Origin: a bacterium
GTDB lineage: Bacteria; SZUA-79; Acidulodesulfobacterales; Acidulodesulfobacteraceae
DNA: 44,402 nucleotides
Reading direction: 5' to 3'
Assembly (NCBI GenBank): GCA_021813595.1
Contig: JAKAKF010000091.1
Coordinates: 1-44,402 of the forward strand
Position 1 is the first letter of the stretch. Every line of letters begins with the position of its first letter. The notes beneath the pieces were generated by a model. That model was not told the origin of the DNA and searched no databases. It worked only from the letters and a program-made list of their open reading frames with translations. Of the stretch, positions 1-8,337 are shown piece by piece. The translations under genes were made by a program, and so were the position numbers.

Positions 1-670
1 ACGAAATAATTTCTAAATTGCCCACAATTTGAATGCCGTTTATGTTTAAAACTATTTTACCGTCGTCGGCCTTAGCGGTTTTACTTAATTTAATAAATAT
101 CGGGGTTATTTCTTTTTCTTTTTGTTTTGACGCATTGGCAGCCGCAGCCGTATTTACATTTTTATTCACGTCTTTAGCCGATTTGACCTTTCTTATTTTA
201 ACGGTAGCAGTAGCATTATAAGCGTAATTTTTTGTATTTTTTTTAATTTTATCGGTAATGCCGTGTTCTTCCTTCATAAAGGAAGGCACAATATAACCAT
301 TGTTTAAGCCTGTTTGCTTAATTTTGCCCTTATGCCCGTATTTTTCCGAACGTTCTAAATTCTTAATTTTTCTTCCCGAAACTTTGTTTAATTTTAAAGA
401 ATAGTATAATACGCTATTTTCCAGCGCTTTTTTAAGGTTTTCATTTTTTTCTAAAAAAGCGCCGCTTCCGTTACTGCCGCTTTCTTTATTATTATAATTA
501 TTATAAGTCGATGCAGAACTATTTCTAAATAAAGAATTTGAAGCGCAACCCGAAAGAAAAAATTGCATCGATAAAATTAATGTAAAACATAAAATATATA
601 TCTTTATGTTATTATATTTAATAATTTTTTTTATTATTTTTATACCTATATACTTATTATTGATTTTCAT
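1..670 (-). CDS. T4SS-associated lipoprotein, 3' end missing
   Basis: The frame starts at an ATG at 670 and stays open to the left edge, giving at least 223 residues. The N-terminus is lysine- and isoleucine-rich. A hydrophobic stretch follows and ends in a lipobox, FFLSGC, with the lipid-bearing cysteine at about residue 42, so the product should be an exported lipoprotein. The mature part is rich in Asn, Lys and Ser and contains an Ala-rich linker near residue 180. It is the last visible gene of the T4SS operon and lies 71 bases after the VirB9-like gene. VirB7 lipoproteins partner VirB9 in many T4SS, but those are usually far smaller, so a VirB7 role is only a positional guess. I recognise no domain. 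Confidence 0.7.
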   Translation of the reverse strand, partial: MKINNKYIGIKIIKKIIKYNNIKIYILCFTLILSMQFFLSGCASNSLFRNSSASTYNNYNNKESGSNGSGAFLEKNENLKKALENSVLYYSLKLNKVSGRKIKNLERSEKYGHKGKIKQTGLNNGYIVPSFMKEEHGITDKIKKNTKNYAYNATATVKIRKVKSAKDVNKNVNTAAAANASKQKEKEITPIFIKLSKTAKADDGKIVLNINGIQIVGNLEIIS

Positions 671-741
671 TTTTTTATTTAAGATTTTTATTTATTATTT
701 TAGCTATCGAAATATAAATTAAAATAGAGATTTAATAAAGA

Positions 742-1830
742 TTATGGATTAATGCCGTTAATTTTTAATTTTATTAATCTCTTACCGTATAAAATATGAA
801 AAGAAAGCCTCATATTCGTATATCCCGACGATTGCGCCGAATAACCGCCGCCGTTCGAGCCGCTTTTGCCGCCTTTTTTAAAAATTATTACGTTTTTTAT
901 TATTTTATAAGGCATATAGTATTTATTATGAGGCGTTTTATTTATAACCGGAATTTCTTCTAATTTATCGGGCGTGTATCCGTTGAAAAAATTGCCGCCG
1001 TATTCTTTATACAGATAAACGTTTCTTACGAAAAATTTTCTGTTTGAATTATTAGTCAGCTGATACTGCAGGTAATAAAAATTTTTTATCCTGCTTACGG
1101 CAAGCGCAGTCAGCGTAACACCGTCTTCGGTAAACGACTTGTTGATTATTTTTCTGTTAATCATAAGGATAAGATTCATAACGCTTCTTTTTTCTTTTTT
1201 TAATTCTTCGGCTTTTTTGCTTAAAGATAATTCACGAGTTTTATATTTTTTGGACAAAGTCGTTTTTAAAGCGTCAATTTTGTTTTTAACGTAATTTTTG
1301 ACGAAAACGTTTTTTATAGTATTTGCAATGTTTAAATTATAGGTGACCGATTTAGCGTTGCTTATTCTTAAAAGTACGTTTATTAACCCGTATTTAGTGT
1401 ATATCTCAAGGTTGCCGGTTTCTTTATAATCGTATGTAATTGGTTTTATAAATATCTGCCTGCCTACTATCTGTTCCGAAAAAGCTCCGGTATTGCCCAG
1501 CGCAACGTCCAAAGGTATAACGGGAAGAGTTATAACGGAAACATATCCCGGCGACGTGTTTAATTTATATATTATGCCGGATTTTATTCGCAGTTTATGC
1601 ACCCAAAGTTTTTTCCTCATCGTATATTTTTTTAAAGGCGAATAACTTACGGCGAATGAAGGCTTGGCAGTAAAATTTATATAATATGACAGAAATAAAA
1701 TTAAGAAAAAAGGCAATATTTTATATAATTTAATGCCGTTAATACAATAAGTTATAGTATTATATTTAAATGTAAACTTTAATTTATATTTATAATTTTC
1801 TTTCAAATTTTGGTTTGAATTTAATTTCAA
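742..1830 (-). CDS. VirB9/TrbG-like T4SS outer-membrane core protein
   Basis: The protein has 362 residues with a hydrophobic export segment at about residues 36-60. After it comes a beta-rich region with the look of the VirB9/TrbG/CagX N-terminal domain: a YVSVITLP stretch, then a hydrophobic-Pro-Leu-Asp-Val segment, then QIFIKPIT and NLEIYTKYG, matching the usual order of IKP and TNL blocks. In that family the protein joins VirB7 and VirB10 in the channel that spans the periplasm and outer membrane. It is longer than a typical VirB9 (about 270-300 residues) and has a lysine-rich helical stretch at about 185-225 and a Gly/Ser-rich patch near the C-terminus. The start is a TTG with AAGGAGG seven bases upstream. 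The family call rests on motif spacing and operon context. Confidence 0.5.
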   Translation of the reverse strand: MKLNSNQNLKENYKYKLKFTFKYNTITYCINGIKLYKILPFFLILFLSYYINFTAKPSFAVSYSPLKKYTMRKKLWVHKLRIKSGIIYKLNTSPGYVSVITLPVIPLDVALGNTGAFSEQIVGRQIFIKPITYDYKETGNLEIYTKYGLINVLLRISNAKSVTYNLNIANTIKNVFVKNYVKNKIDALKTTLSKKYKTRELSLSKKAEELKKEKRSVMNLILMINRKIINKSFTEDGVTLTALAVSRIKNFYYLQYQLTNNSNRKFFVRNVYLYKEYGGNFFNGYTPDKLEEIPVINKTPHNKYYMPYKIIKNVIIFKKGGKSGSNGGGYSAQSSGYTNMRLSFHILYGKRLIKLKINGINP

Positions 1831-1837
1831 AATATTT

Positions 1838-1844
1838 CCTCCTT
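1838..1844 (-). promoter_or_regulatory. Ribosome binding site deciding a TTG start
   Basis: On the minus strand this reads AAGGAGG and lies 7 bases before the TTG at 1828-1830. The strength and spacing support TTG as the start of the VirB9-like gene rather than an internal ATG. Confidence 0.65.
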
Positions 1845-1845
1845 T

Positions 1846-2196
1846 TTATGGTTTCATGCCGTTTTCTTCGTTATTGCCGCCGTTATATTTTTCTAATTTA
1901 TTAAACATTTTTAGTTTAGAACCGCTGACCCTTATTTCAAAAATTCTAACGTATAAACCGTGAAGTCCCGCTAAAAATAAAAACAGGTTTAAAACGTATA
2001 AAATTACGTCTGCAGGATAAACTTTAAAAGAATAGGCTATAAATGCATAAAACGAATTTATATAATACTTAAAATTTAAATTCGTAAAATAGAAAAGAGC
2101 GAATAATCCGCTAAATACTAAAAAAGCTATCTCAATAATATCCAGATCGCCTCCCTGCCCTCCTCTTCCGTTTCCGCCGTAACCGTAATTGCCCAT
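1846..2196 (-). CDS. Small glycine-rich two-helix membrane protein in T4SS operon
   Basis: I do not recognise this 116-residue protein. The first 16 residues are Gly/Asn/Tyr-rich (GYGGNGRGGQGG). Two hydrophobic segments follow at about residues 20-42 and 60-86, then a basic and Asn-rich tail. The layout suggests an inner-membrane protein with short cytoplasmic ends. It sits between the VirD4 gene (53 bases upstream) and the VirB9-like gene (15 bases downstream), so it is very likely co-transcribed and part of, or accessory to, the secretion machine. A GGGGG tract about 14 bases upstream of the ATG may act as a weak ribosome binding site. Confidence 0.6.
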   Translation of the reverse strand: MGNYGYGGNGRGGQGGDLDIIEIAFLVFSGLFALFYFTNLNFKYYINSFYAFIAYSFKVYPADVILYVLNLFLFLAGLHGLYVRIFEIRVSGSKLKMFNKLEKYNGGNNEENGMKP

Positions 2197-2249
2197 AATA
2201 TATTATCTAACCCCCAACCTTATTATTTCAAATTTTAATAATAACAAAA

Positions 2250-4049
2250 CTAATCGAAATAGCTCTTAGTTTTAGGCCTGTATATAGGATGAAGATATAC
2301 TACGCCGGGTCCTTTTACTTCGCCGCCGGAATAAACTCTGTAAACGGCCTGATTTAATTTTAAATTTGCAAAACCGTCGGTATCGAAAGACGGCATTTTT
2401 TCGTAAGTCTTTGTGGTTCCCTGAGAAATAGTATTGTCGTCGGACAGCAGTTTTCCTATATAAGGATTAAATACCGCCCTGTCGTCCTGCTCGGTTATAT
2501 TTTCCGTAATTTTAAGCTTATACTCCTTATCGCATATTTTAGAAGCTTTTTCTCTCGAATAATCGTCGCTTAACGCAAGCCAAATAGTCGATCTTATATT
2601 TCCTATTAAAGAATTTAATTTTTCTTCGGAGCCGAGTTTCAACTTTAAAGAACTGTAACTCTGGGTTAAAACTATATTAATCGCTTTAGACTGTCTGCAT
2701 CTTGCGAAAAATTCAGCGTCCGATTCTATATCGCCGGAAGTCACATAATTCTGATATTCGTCGCATATAAACAAGACCGGTCTTTTAGTATTTACTTTAT
2801 CGTCTATGACCGATTTGTAAACCCTGTTGAGAACCGTCCTGAAGTAATCTAGTTTCATCATTATGCCTATAATTTTTCCGGTTAAACCGTATTTTGATTC
2901 CGGCATGTTTAATATAACTATTTTTCCGGAATTAACGACTTCATGAAAGCCCGGAAAATTTAGCTTTTCCTGAGGAGCGCAGAAAGTATCTTTAAAAACA
3001 GGCTTTATAAAATCGCTGCATACCCTTAAAGATTCGCTCTTAATAATGGCTTTTGTCCTTTCGTCGAGACCTGCGTAATCCGCGCCCGAAAAATAAGATA
3101 CCGCTAATTTAAGTTCGTTTGCGTAAGTTTCGGTTTTATTCGATTTTATTTTTATTAAATTTTTTGCATAATCTATAATGTTGCTAAGTTTATTTTCGTC
3201 GGACAATATTTCGTAAATATCGCTTAAGGTAGCGTAATCCATGCAAAGCCGTATTATATCTATGGAATTCGCCAAAAGATTTATGGATTTATCTTTCCAG
3301 AAACTGTCCTGTCTTCCGTCGTTTGAATTCATATTTTCTAAAACTGAATATAATCTTTCTGCAATAATTTTGGCATCTAGATGCGGATAATGTATGGGAT
3401 TAAAGTAGTAACCGGACCCGGGTTCGATTATAACTATATCTTCTGCTCTTTCATTTCGTTTTAGTATGGAAACCGCCTCTTTCCAAAAATCGCCTTTAAC
3501 GTCTAGTATAAGCCCACCTATCTTTTCTTCCGGCGACTTGTTTTTATATTTAGCCAACTGGTCTAAAAAAGGGTATGCGCATGCGGTTGTTTTTCCGGTG
3601 CCCGTAGAGCCAAATACTAATATTCCTGTATATAGACCCTTTGCGTCTATTGTAAGCCAATCCGGTTTTTCTTTTCTGTCTCCGTTTTTTTCGTGAATTT
3701 CTCCGACTACCAACTGAAGCTCCGGGCTTTCCGGCCATATCATAGCGCCGGTATTTTTTGATTTTTTGCCCGTTAGTTTATTTTTAATTTTTTTATCGTC
3801 GTCGGGTTTTAAATATAAATATTTATTGAAAATTATATTAGTCAAAGTGTATGAAGACGCAAACCATGTAGTTAAAGGAATAAAAATAAACGCAAGCTTT
3901 ACTCCTTTAAAATAAGCAAAATAGTTAGATATTTTTTCATCGAAGAAAAATCCTGATACAAGAAACAGATAAACTAATTCTATTGCGAAAATTCCGCCCG
4001 AAACCGATAATTTAACGATAAAAGCGCCGTTTTTTTCGCCGTTTTTCAT
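2250..4049 (-). CDS. virD4: VirD4/TraG-family T4SS coupling ATPase
   Basis: This is the coupling protein that brings substrates to the T4SS channel. Two N-terminal hydrophobic segments (about residues 10-35 and 50-75) should anchor it in the inner membrane. The P-loop is GSTGTGKT at about 147-154. The family's GGLILDVKGDFW block follows at about 180-190, and the Walker B is VLFICDE ending near residue 431. I use the ATG at 4049, not the in-frame codon at 4106. The 4049 start has GGGAGAG at 4057-4063 and forms an ATGA overlap with the stop of the upstream MoxR gene, giving 599 residues, close to the normal VirD4 length. No relaxase is visible nearby, so the sequence does not show whether the cargo is DNA or protein. 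Confidence 0.9.
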   Translation of the reverse strand: MKNGEKNGAFIVKLSVSGGIFAIELVYLFLVSGFFFDEKISNYFAYFKGVKLAFIFIPLTTWFASSYTLTNIIFNKYLYLKPDDDKKIKNKLTGKKSKNTGAMIWPESPELQLVVGEIHEKNGDRKEKPDWLTIDAKGLYTGILVFGSTGTGKTTACAYPFLDQLAKYKNKSPEEKIGGLILDVKGDFWKEAVSILKRNERAEDIVIIEPGSGYYFNPIHYPHLDAKIIAERLYSVLENMNSNDGRQDSFWKDKSINLLANSIDIIRLCMDYATLSDIYEILSDENKLSNIIDYAKNLIKIKSNKTETYANELKLAVSYFSGADYAGLDERTKAIIKSESLRVCSDFIKPVFKDTFCAPQEKLNFPGFHEVVNSGKIVILNMPESKYGLTGKIIGIMMKLDYFRTVLNRVYKSVIDDKVNTKRPVLFICDEYQNYVTSGDIESDAEFFARCRQSKAINIVLTQSYSSLKLKLGSEEKLNSLIGNIRSTIWLALSDDYSREKASKICDKEYKLKITENITEQDDRAVFNPYIGKLLSDDNTISQGTTKTYEKMPSFDTDGFANLKLNQAVYRVYSGGEVKGPGVVYLHPIYRPKTKSYFD

Positions 4050-4966
4050 TTTAAAACTCTCCCTACGACGTTTTTTACCGCCCTTATATCGGAATAATAT
4101 GTCCATAAAGAAGGTTCGAGCATTTTTAAGTCTTCAGCCGCAACATAAGACCTTTTGTTTAAAACCGCGGTCGTTTTTAAAATTTTAACCGTTTCGCGCC
4201 ATCTTCTGTCGGAAACTATCACCTGCTTATTTTTTAATTCTTCCCTGATTAAATACATTTTATTTAAAATTTCGTCGCTAATTTCTATGTTTTCCGCCGT
4301 TTTATTTAGGATATTTATATCTTCCCTGCACAAAAAATCTTCTTTTCCGTATTTATAAATTTCACATTTTTCAATATCTCCGTCTTTAATTCCAAGTAAT
4401 TTTTTAAAATTTTCTTCGCTTCTGACGGGCAGAATTTCCATTCTGAATAAAAATCTGTCGTAAAGAGGCAAAAGATTTGAATCGGAAGACTTGTCCGGCC
4501 TTTCGTTAGACGACGCAAAAAGACTTATTAGCGGAATTTTCACTGGTTCGGAGTTTCCGTTATAAAATATTCTTTCATTCATTATCGATAACAATGAGTT
4601 TAACGTGGAATGATGACCTTTAAAAAATTCGTCTATCAAAGCAATATCGCAATTGTCGATGCCGATTTTATTTTTATTCCGGCTGCGGCTATCGCCTGTT
4701 CCTCCGCAAGAAAGAAGTTCCTCTATTTTAGTTGCAGGCGTCATTTGAAAATCAAAAAATTTTAAACCTTTTATCCTGCAGGCAAGCGCTTTTAAAACAG
4801 CCGTTTTTGCGAGTCCGGGGCCGCCTATTAAAATTGAATGTTTTCCTGAAATAACGGATAAAACTATCATATCTACGGCATTTTTTCTTTCCAGAAAATT
4901 TACGTTTAAACCGTCTTTTATAGCGTTGATTTTATCTGCTATCGTATATGTATTATTATCGTTCAT
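4046..4966 (-). CDS. MoxR/RavA-type AAA+ ATPase embedded in T4SS operon
   Basis: The 306-residue protein is one AAA+ module of the MoxR/RavA class. Walker A is GGPGLAKT at about 48-55, and Walker B is IALIDEFFK at about 108-116, close to the family's LDEIFK. Sensor 1 lies in LFASSNERP around residue 154, and an LYDRFLFR arginine-finger block is at about 168-175. A C-terminal helical lid follows. MoxR proteins act as chaperone-like remodelers and often assemble or activate multi-protein complexes. The gene lies 23 bases after virB10, and its stop overlaps the virD4 start as ATGA, so the two are probably translationally coupled. VirB11, the usual third T4SS ATPase, is not seen. Whether this protein takes over an energising or assembly role is inference. 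Confidence 0.85.
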   Translation of the reverse strand: MNDNNTYTIADKINAIKDGLNVNFLERKNAVDMIVLSVISGKHSILIGGPGLAKTAVLKALACRIKGLKFFDFQMTPATKIEELLSCGGTGDSRSRNKNKIGIDNCDIALIDEFFKGHHSTLNSLLSIMNERIFYNGNSEPVKIPLISLFASSNERPDKSSDSNLLPLYDRFLFRMEILPVRSEENFKKLLGIKDGDIEKCEIYKYGKEDFLCREDINILNKTAENIEISDEILNKMYLIREELKNKQVIVSDRRWRETVKILKTTAVLNKRSYVAAEDLKMLEPSLWTYYSDIRAVKNVVGRVLK

Positions 4967-4989
4967 AATTTTATTTTGCGTTCAAGCCG

Positions 4990-6306
4990 TTAAATCCCGT
5001 TCATATATAAAGGTCTTAAAAAAATTATCTTAATAGGAGTACCCGCCGGCAAAGTAATACTAATGTTTTGATTGGACTGCGCATAACCGTTAAGTCCGTT
5101 TTCTGCGTCGTTAAGTTCGTTCTGCGCTACGTTTTGCCGAACCTGATCCTGAAAAGTATATGGATTAGAGGAGTTAACGCTCGACCCGCCTCCTACGAAA
5201 ATAGACGCCGCGCCGACTATGCCCTGCGCTATAGAAGTTAATATATTTCCGGTATAATGATTATGGACGTCGCCTTTTACGCCGCCTGAACCGTCGGGCA
5301 TCATCGCTATTGCGTCTATGGTTAAAGATTTTCCGGAACGCTCTATAATCTTATTAAAATTTATGTTCAGTCTGTTTAAAGAATGTTTTACGCTTACCGT
5401 TCCAAAAAATTCGGCTCCTTTTTCGAAAACACGTTTGCCGCCGCGGTAATAACCTGAAACCGATACGGCTATTACGGGAACGGACGTATTATACGAAAAA
5501 ATTTTATATTTCGTGTAGGCGTTTATTACTGCGCCTTGCGGGACGGCTATTTCCGAATAAGCTGTTTTCTGCGGAAAACCGGCGTTTTTTCGCGGGCCTT
5601 TGACGATTTTTAAACCTCTTTCTTTATCTAAAATATATTTTCCGTAGCTTGCTTTTATAAAAACTACGGTTTTTTTAGTTATCTGAGCCGCCGAACCGCT
5701 TCGAGAGTTCGAGTAGCGTCCGCCGTATCCGTTACCGTTACCTCCGTCCGAATTAAATTTTATCCTGCGGTTCAAATTATCCGCTTCTTTTTTAAATTTA
5801 ACGTTAAATTTTTTTCTTCCTATCTCGTTCGACTTGGAACTTAAACGATTTTTTTCTACGGAATTATTTTTACCGCTTTCGTTAAAAACCGCAGGAGAAA
5901 ACATTTTTTTATCGTTTATAACGGTATTGTTCTTTACGACTTTTTTTACGACTTTTTCCGGTTTTCCGCTTAATATATATTTTATAAAAAGCATGACGGC
6001 AATTAATATAACTAAAATTATCAGCGGCAATTTAAAATAGCGTAAAAAATCTTTTCCCGATAATTTTTTTGGGACTGCAGGGTTTGAATTATAAATATCT
6101 TTGCCGTCGTCGGCTCCGTCGTCATATATATCGTCGACCGTTTCATTTTTGTCTTCGCTTTCATTTCCGCTTCCGCTTCCGCTTTTACTTTTTCTTTTAC
6201 TTTCGTTAAAATTAACGTAATTATCGTTATCGTTATTGTTATAACTGTCGCCGTTCTCTAATTCTTCTTCTTTGATTACGTTAGAATCGTTCAAATTTTT
6301 AAACAT
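4990..6306 (-). CDS. virB10: VirB10/TrbI-family T4SS channel protein
   Basis: The 438-residue protein has the VirB10 plan: an acidic, Asn/Ser-rich cytoplasmic N-terminus (1-80), one transmembrane helix at about 92-112, a variable periplasmic linker (about 113-215), and a C-terminal beta-barrel domain. That domain carries the family's features, including a GAVINAYTKYKIFSYN block and an AIAMMPDGSGGVKGDVHNHY segment. It ends in an LPAGTPIKIIFLRPL strand. VirB10 spans the periplasm and links the inner-membrane ATPases to the outer-membrane pore. The linker is rich in Lys and Asn where many VirB10 proteins are proline-rich. Its ATG lies 3 bases after the stop of the VirB8-like gene. Confidence 0.88.
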   Translation of the reverse strand: MFKNLNDSNVIKEEELENGDSYNNNDNDNYVNFNESKRKSKSGSGSGNESEDKNETVDDIYDDGADDGKDIYNSNPAVPKKLSGKDFLRYFKLPLIILVILIAVMLFIKYILSGKPEKVVKKVVKNNTVINDKKMFSPAVFNESGKNNSVEKNRLSSKSNEIGRKKFNVKFKKEADNLNRRIKFNSDGGNGNGYGGRYSNSRSGSAAQITKKTVVFIKASYGKYILDKERGLKIVKGPRKNAGFPQKTAYSEIAVPQGAVINAYTKYKIFSYNTSVPVIAVSVSGYYRGGKRVFEKGAEFFGTVSVKHSLNRLNINFNKIIERSGKSLTIDAIAMMPDGSGGVKGDVHNHYTGNILTSIAQGIVGAASIFVGGGSSVNSSNPYTFQDQVRQNVAQNELNDAENGLNGYAQSNQNISITLPAGTPIKIIFLRPLYMNGI

Positions 6307-6309
6307 CCT

Positions 6310-6972
6310 TTAAGCTCCTCCAAGTTTTAAACTGCTGAAATAGACTATTTCCAAACCGAAAGGATACTGAACGCTTCTTTTGATTCTTTTAAGAATCAAT
6401 TTGTCTTCGTAGGCCGCCGCATTCTTCGCGGAAGTATCGGTATTAGATATTACGGTTCGTATGACGTAAAGTTTTAATTCGTCGTGATTGACGGTCTGCT
6501 TAATTAACTTTATTTTTTTAAATTTTATTTTTGAAGTAATATCGGCTTTTTCCATTTTTTGAATAAACCTGCTTCTTATTATAGCCCTGAGCGTTTTTTT
6601 GCCGTATGTTTCCGACATTTTATTTAATGCGCGGGAAAGTTCCGTTTTTATCATTATCGAATTAAATCCGGTAAATTCCCTTACGAAACTTTTTGAAAAA
6701 TATACTATTTCGCCCATTCCCGTTTTATTATTAAAGGGCAGATTTCTCAATACCTTTGCGTTTCCAGCCGAATTAACCCTTATTACTACCGGAATCCTGT
6801 TTGCTTTATAAGTATAAAAAGCAGTCAATAAAGACGTCGAAGTAATCAAAGACATTAAGACTATTATTATTTTTAGGGTCGTATTCTGGGCTTCCAAATC
6901 GCCCCATATTTCGTAAAACAATCTGCCGTTTCTTTTTTTATAATCGTTTTTATAATTAAACAGATTAGACAT
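6310..6972 (-). CDS. VirB8/TraE-like T4SS inner-membrane protein
   Basis: The 220-residue protein has a short cytoplasmic N-terminus containing a YEIWGDLEAQN segment. One transmembrane helix follows at about 33-55, then a periplasmic domain of about 165 residues ending in EIVYFSSLKLGGA. This matches the size and layout of VirB8/TraE bitopic proteins that assemble the T4SS inner-membrane platform and contact VirB10. Its place directly before virB10 agrees with the usual VirB8-(VirB9)-VirB10 order, except that the VirB9-like gene has moved to the end of the operon. Sequence similarity to VirB8 is weak by eye, so the call leans on topology and context. Confidence 0.65.
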   Translation of the reverse strand: MSNLFNYKNDYKKRNGRLFYEIWGDLEAQNTTLKIIIVLMSLITSTSLLTAFYTYKANRIPVVIRVNSAGNAKVLRNLPFNNKTGMGEIVYFSKSFVREFTGFNSIMIKTELSRALNKMSETYGKKTLRAIIRSRFIQKMEKADITSKIKFKKIKLIKQTVNHDELKLYVIRTVISNTDTSAKNAAAYEDKLILKRIKRSVQYPFGLEIVYFSSLKLGGA

Positions 6973-7041
6973 ATAGTATTTACCCTAATTTTTTATCTTT
7001 ATAGTTTTTACTATTTATTTTTTATAACTTTTTTAATACTA

Positions 7042-8262
7042 TTATGAAACGGCGGCAATTCCTGCAGAAACGACTTTTGATTTTACGTTTTTAATTTTTT
7101 CATGCGCTTCGCCGCTTATACCTTCAAATAATTTTGCTACTAAAAAAGGAACCGAAACGTTTATTGCTATCATTACGATAAAAACTGTTATAACTTCCGC
7201 AAAAGTAAACAATCCTATAATATTGCCTATTCCGCTTCCCGTAGAAGGCATATTTGCAGATTCCATTTTGCTTAATATAGTAAAAAAAATAAGCTGTTCG
7301 AGAGCGACCATAACCCCCCAGAACGATATTTCTACAAACATTTTAAACCATTTACCGAATATTCCTCTCATATAAGGTATAGTTTCAAAACCGAGTATTA
7401 TAGGACACATCGAAAATAAAAGCCCTAAAAATACAAGCTGAATTAACGCCATAAAAAGCTGTATCGCAAGATAAATTATATTAAACAAAAACCAAATTAT
7501 GCCCATAAGAACCGCTCCCGTTATCGCATGCATAGCGCCGGCAAGCCAGGAAACGGGATTTAAATTCCAGCCGCTTTTTACGGATGCGGTGCCGTTAGAA
7601 GAAACGGTAGGTATCGAAACGGAATGAAGACTGCCCGAAATAGAAGACACTATCTGCGAAACAGACTGACCTATCCCCAATATGTTTTGCTTTATCAGAT
7701 AAAGCTGAATTTTATCGGCTAAAGTCAATATAAGCTGGGCAAAATTAGACTGCCCGGTCTGCTTCCATGAAAGAAAGCCTATAGCTATCAAAGCCGTCCT
7801 TAAAAATAATCCGTAATAATTAAAAACGGCTCCCGTTAATTCTGCGCGGTATCCTTCAAAAAAAGAAAGGACTATTCCAAGCGCAAATAAAAAATAGAAA
7901 ATATATGTAACGAAAGTACTCAGTTCGGAGTCGTTATTTAATGCCGAAGGAATAGAATCGATAGAAAGCATGCTTAAATCTTCGCCGTTTTTAAGTTTTG
8001 AAATAGAAAGGGCGGATTGACTCACCGCCGTATCGTTTGATTTTGCCCCTCCCTTTTTAGAAGAAGCGGCTGAGGCGGGAGGGTTGGACGCATAACATTT
8101 TTTTGCGTTAAAAATAGAGGAAACAGACCAAAAAATTAAAAATATAGATAAAATTGCCGACAAAAATGCAACAAGGGTTATAAAAAAATTATAGCGCAAA
8201 TTATGCTTTAAACCTGTATATATTTTCATTTTCATATTTTTTAGTTCCATTTTTTTAAACAT
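7042..8262 (-). CDS. VirB6/TrbL-like polytopic T4SS membrane protein
   Basis: The 406-residue protein has an N-terminal hydrophobic helix at about 25-50 and a Ser/Ala-rich periplasmic loop. At least five more hydrophobic helices follow (about 112-135, 145-165, 240-275, 275-300, 355-385), with a central conserved-looking Trp/Gly region around NLNPVSWLAG. VirB6/TrbL proteins have this topology and form the inner-membrane part of the T4SS channel. The gene order (VirB5-like, this gene, VirB8-like) fits. The start is uncertain. The ATG at 8262 has no Shine-Dalgarno sequence, and in-frame ATGs follow at residues 5, 10 and 12, the later ones preceded by GGA, so the protein could be about 10 residues shorter. 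Confidence 0.72.
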   Translation of the reverse strand: MFKKMELKNMKMKIYTGLKHNLRYNFFITLVAFLSAILSIFLIFWSVSSIFNAKKCYASNPPASAASSKKGGAKSNDTAVSQSALSISKLKNGEDLSMLSIDSIPSALNNDSELSTFVTYIFYFLFALGIVLSFFEGYRAELTGAVFNYYGLFLRTALIAIGFLSWKQTGQSNFAQLILTLADKIQLYLIKQNILGIGQSVSQIVSSISGSLHSVSIPTVSSNGTASVKSGWNLNPVSWLAGAMHAITGAVLMGIIWFLFNIIYLAIQLFMALIQLVFLGLLFSMCPIILGFETIPYMRGIFGKWFKMFVEISFWGVMVALEQLIFFTILSKMESANMPSTGSGIGNIIGLFTFAEVITVFIVMIAINVSVPFLVAKLFEGISGEAHEKIKNVKSKVVSAGIAAVS

Positions 8263-8337
8263 TTTTTAAAAATATTTGTTTAAATTTTTTCTTAATTACT
8301 AAGAATCGGTTGATAGGTAATAAGTTGAATATAAAAT

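Noticed and set aside
4050..4106. Upstream in-frame start for virD4 adding 19 basic residues
   Set aside because: The extension lies within the MoxR gene. The ATG at 4049 has a ribosome binding site and the ATGA coupling arrangement.
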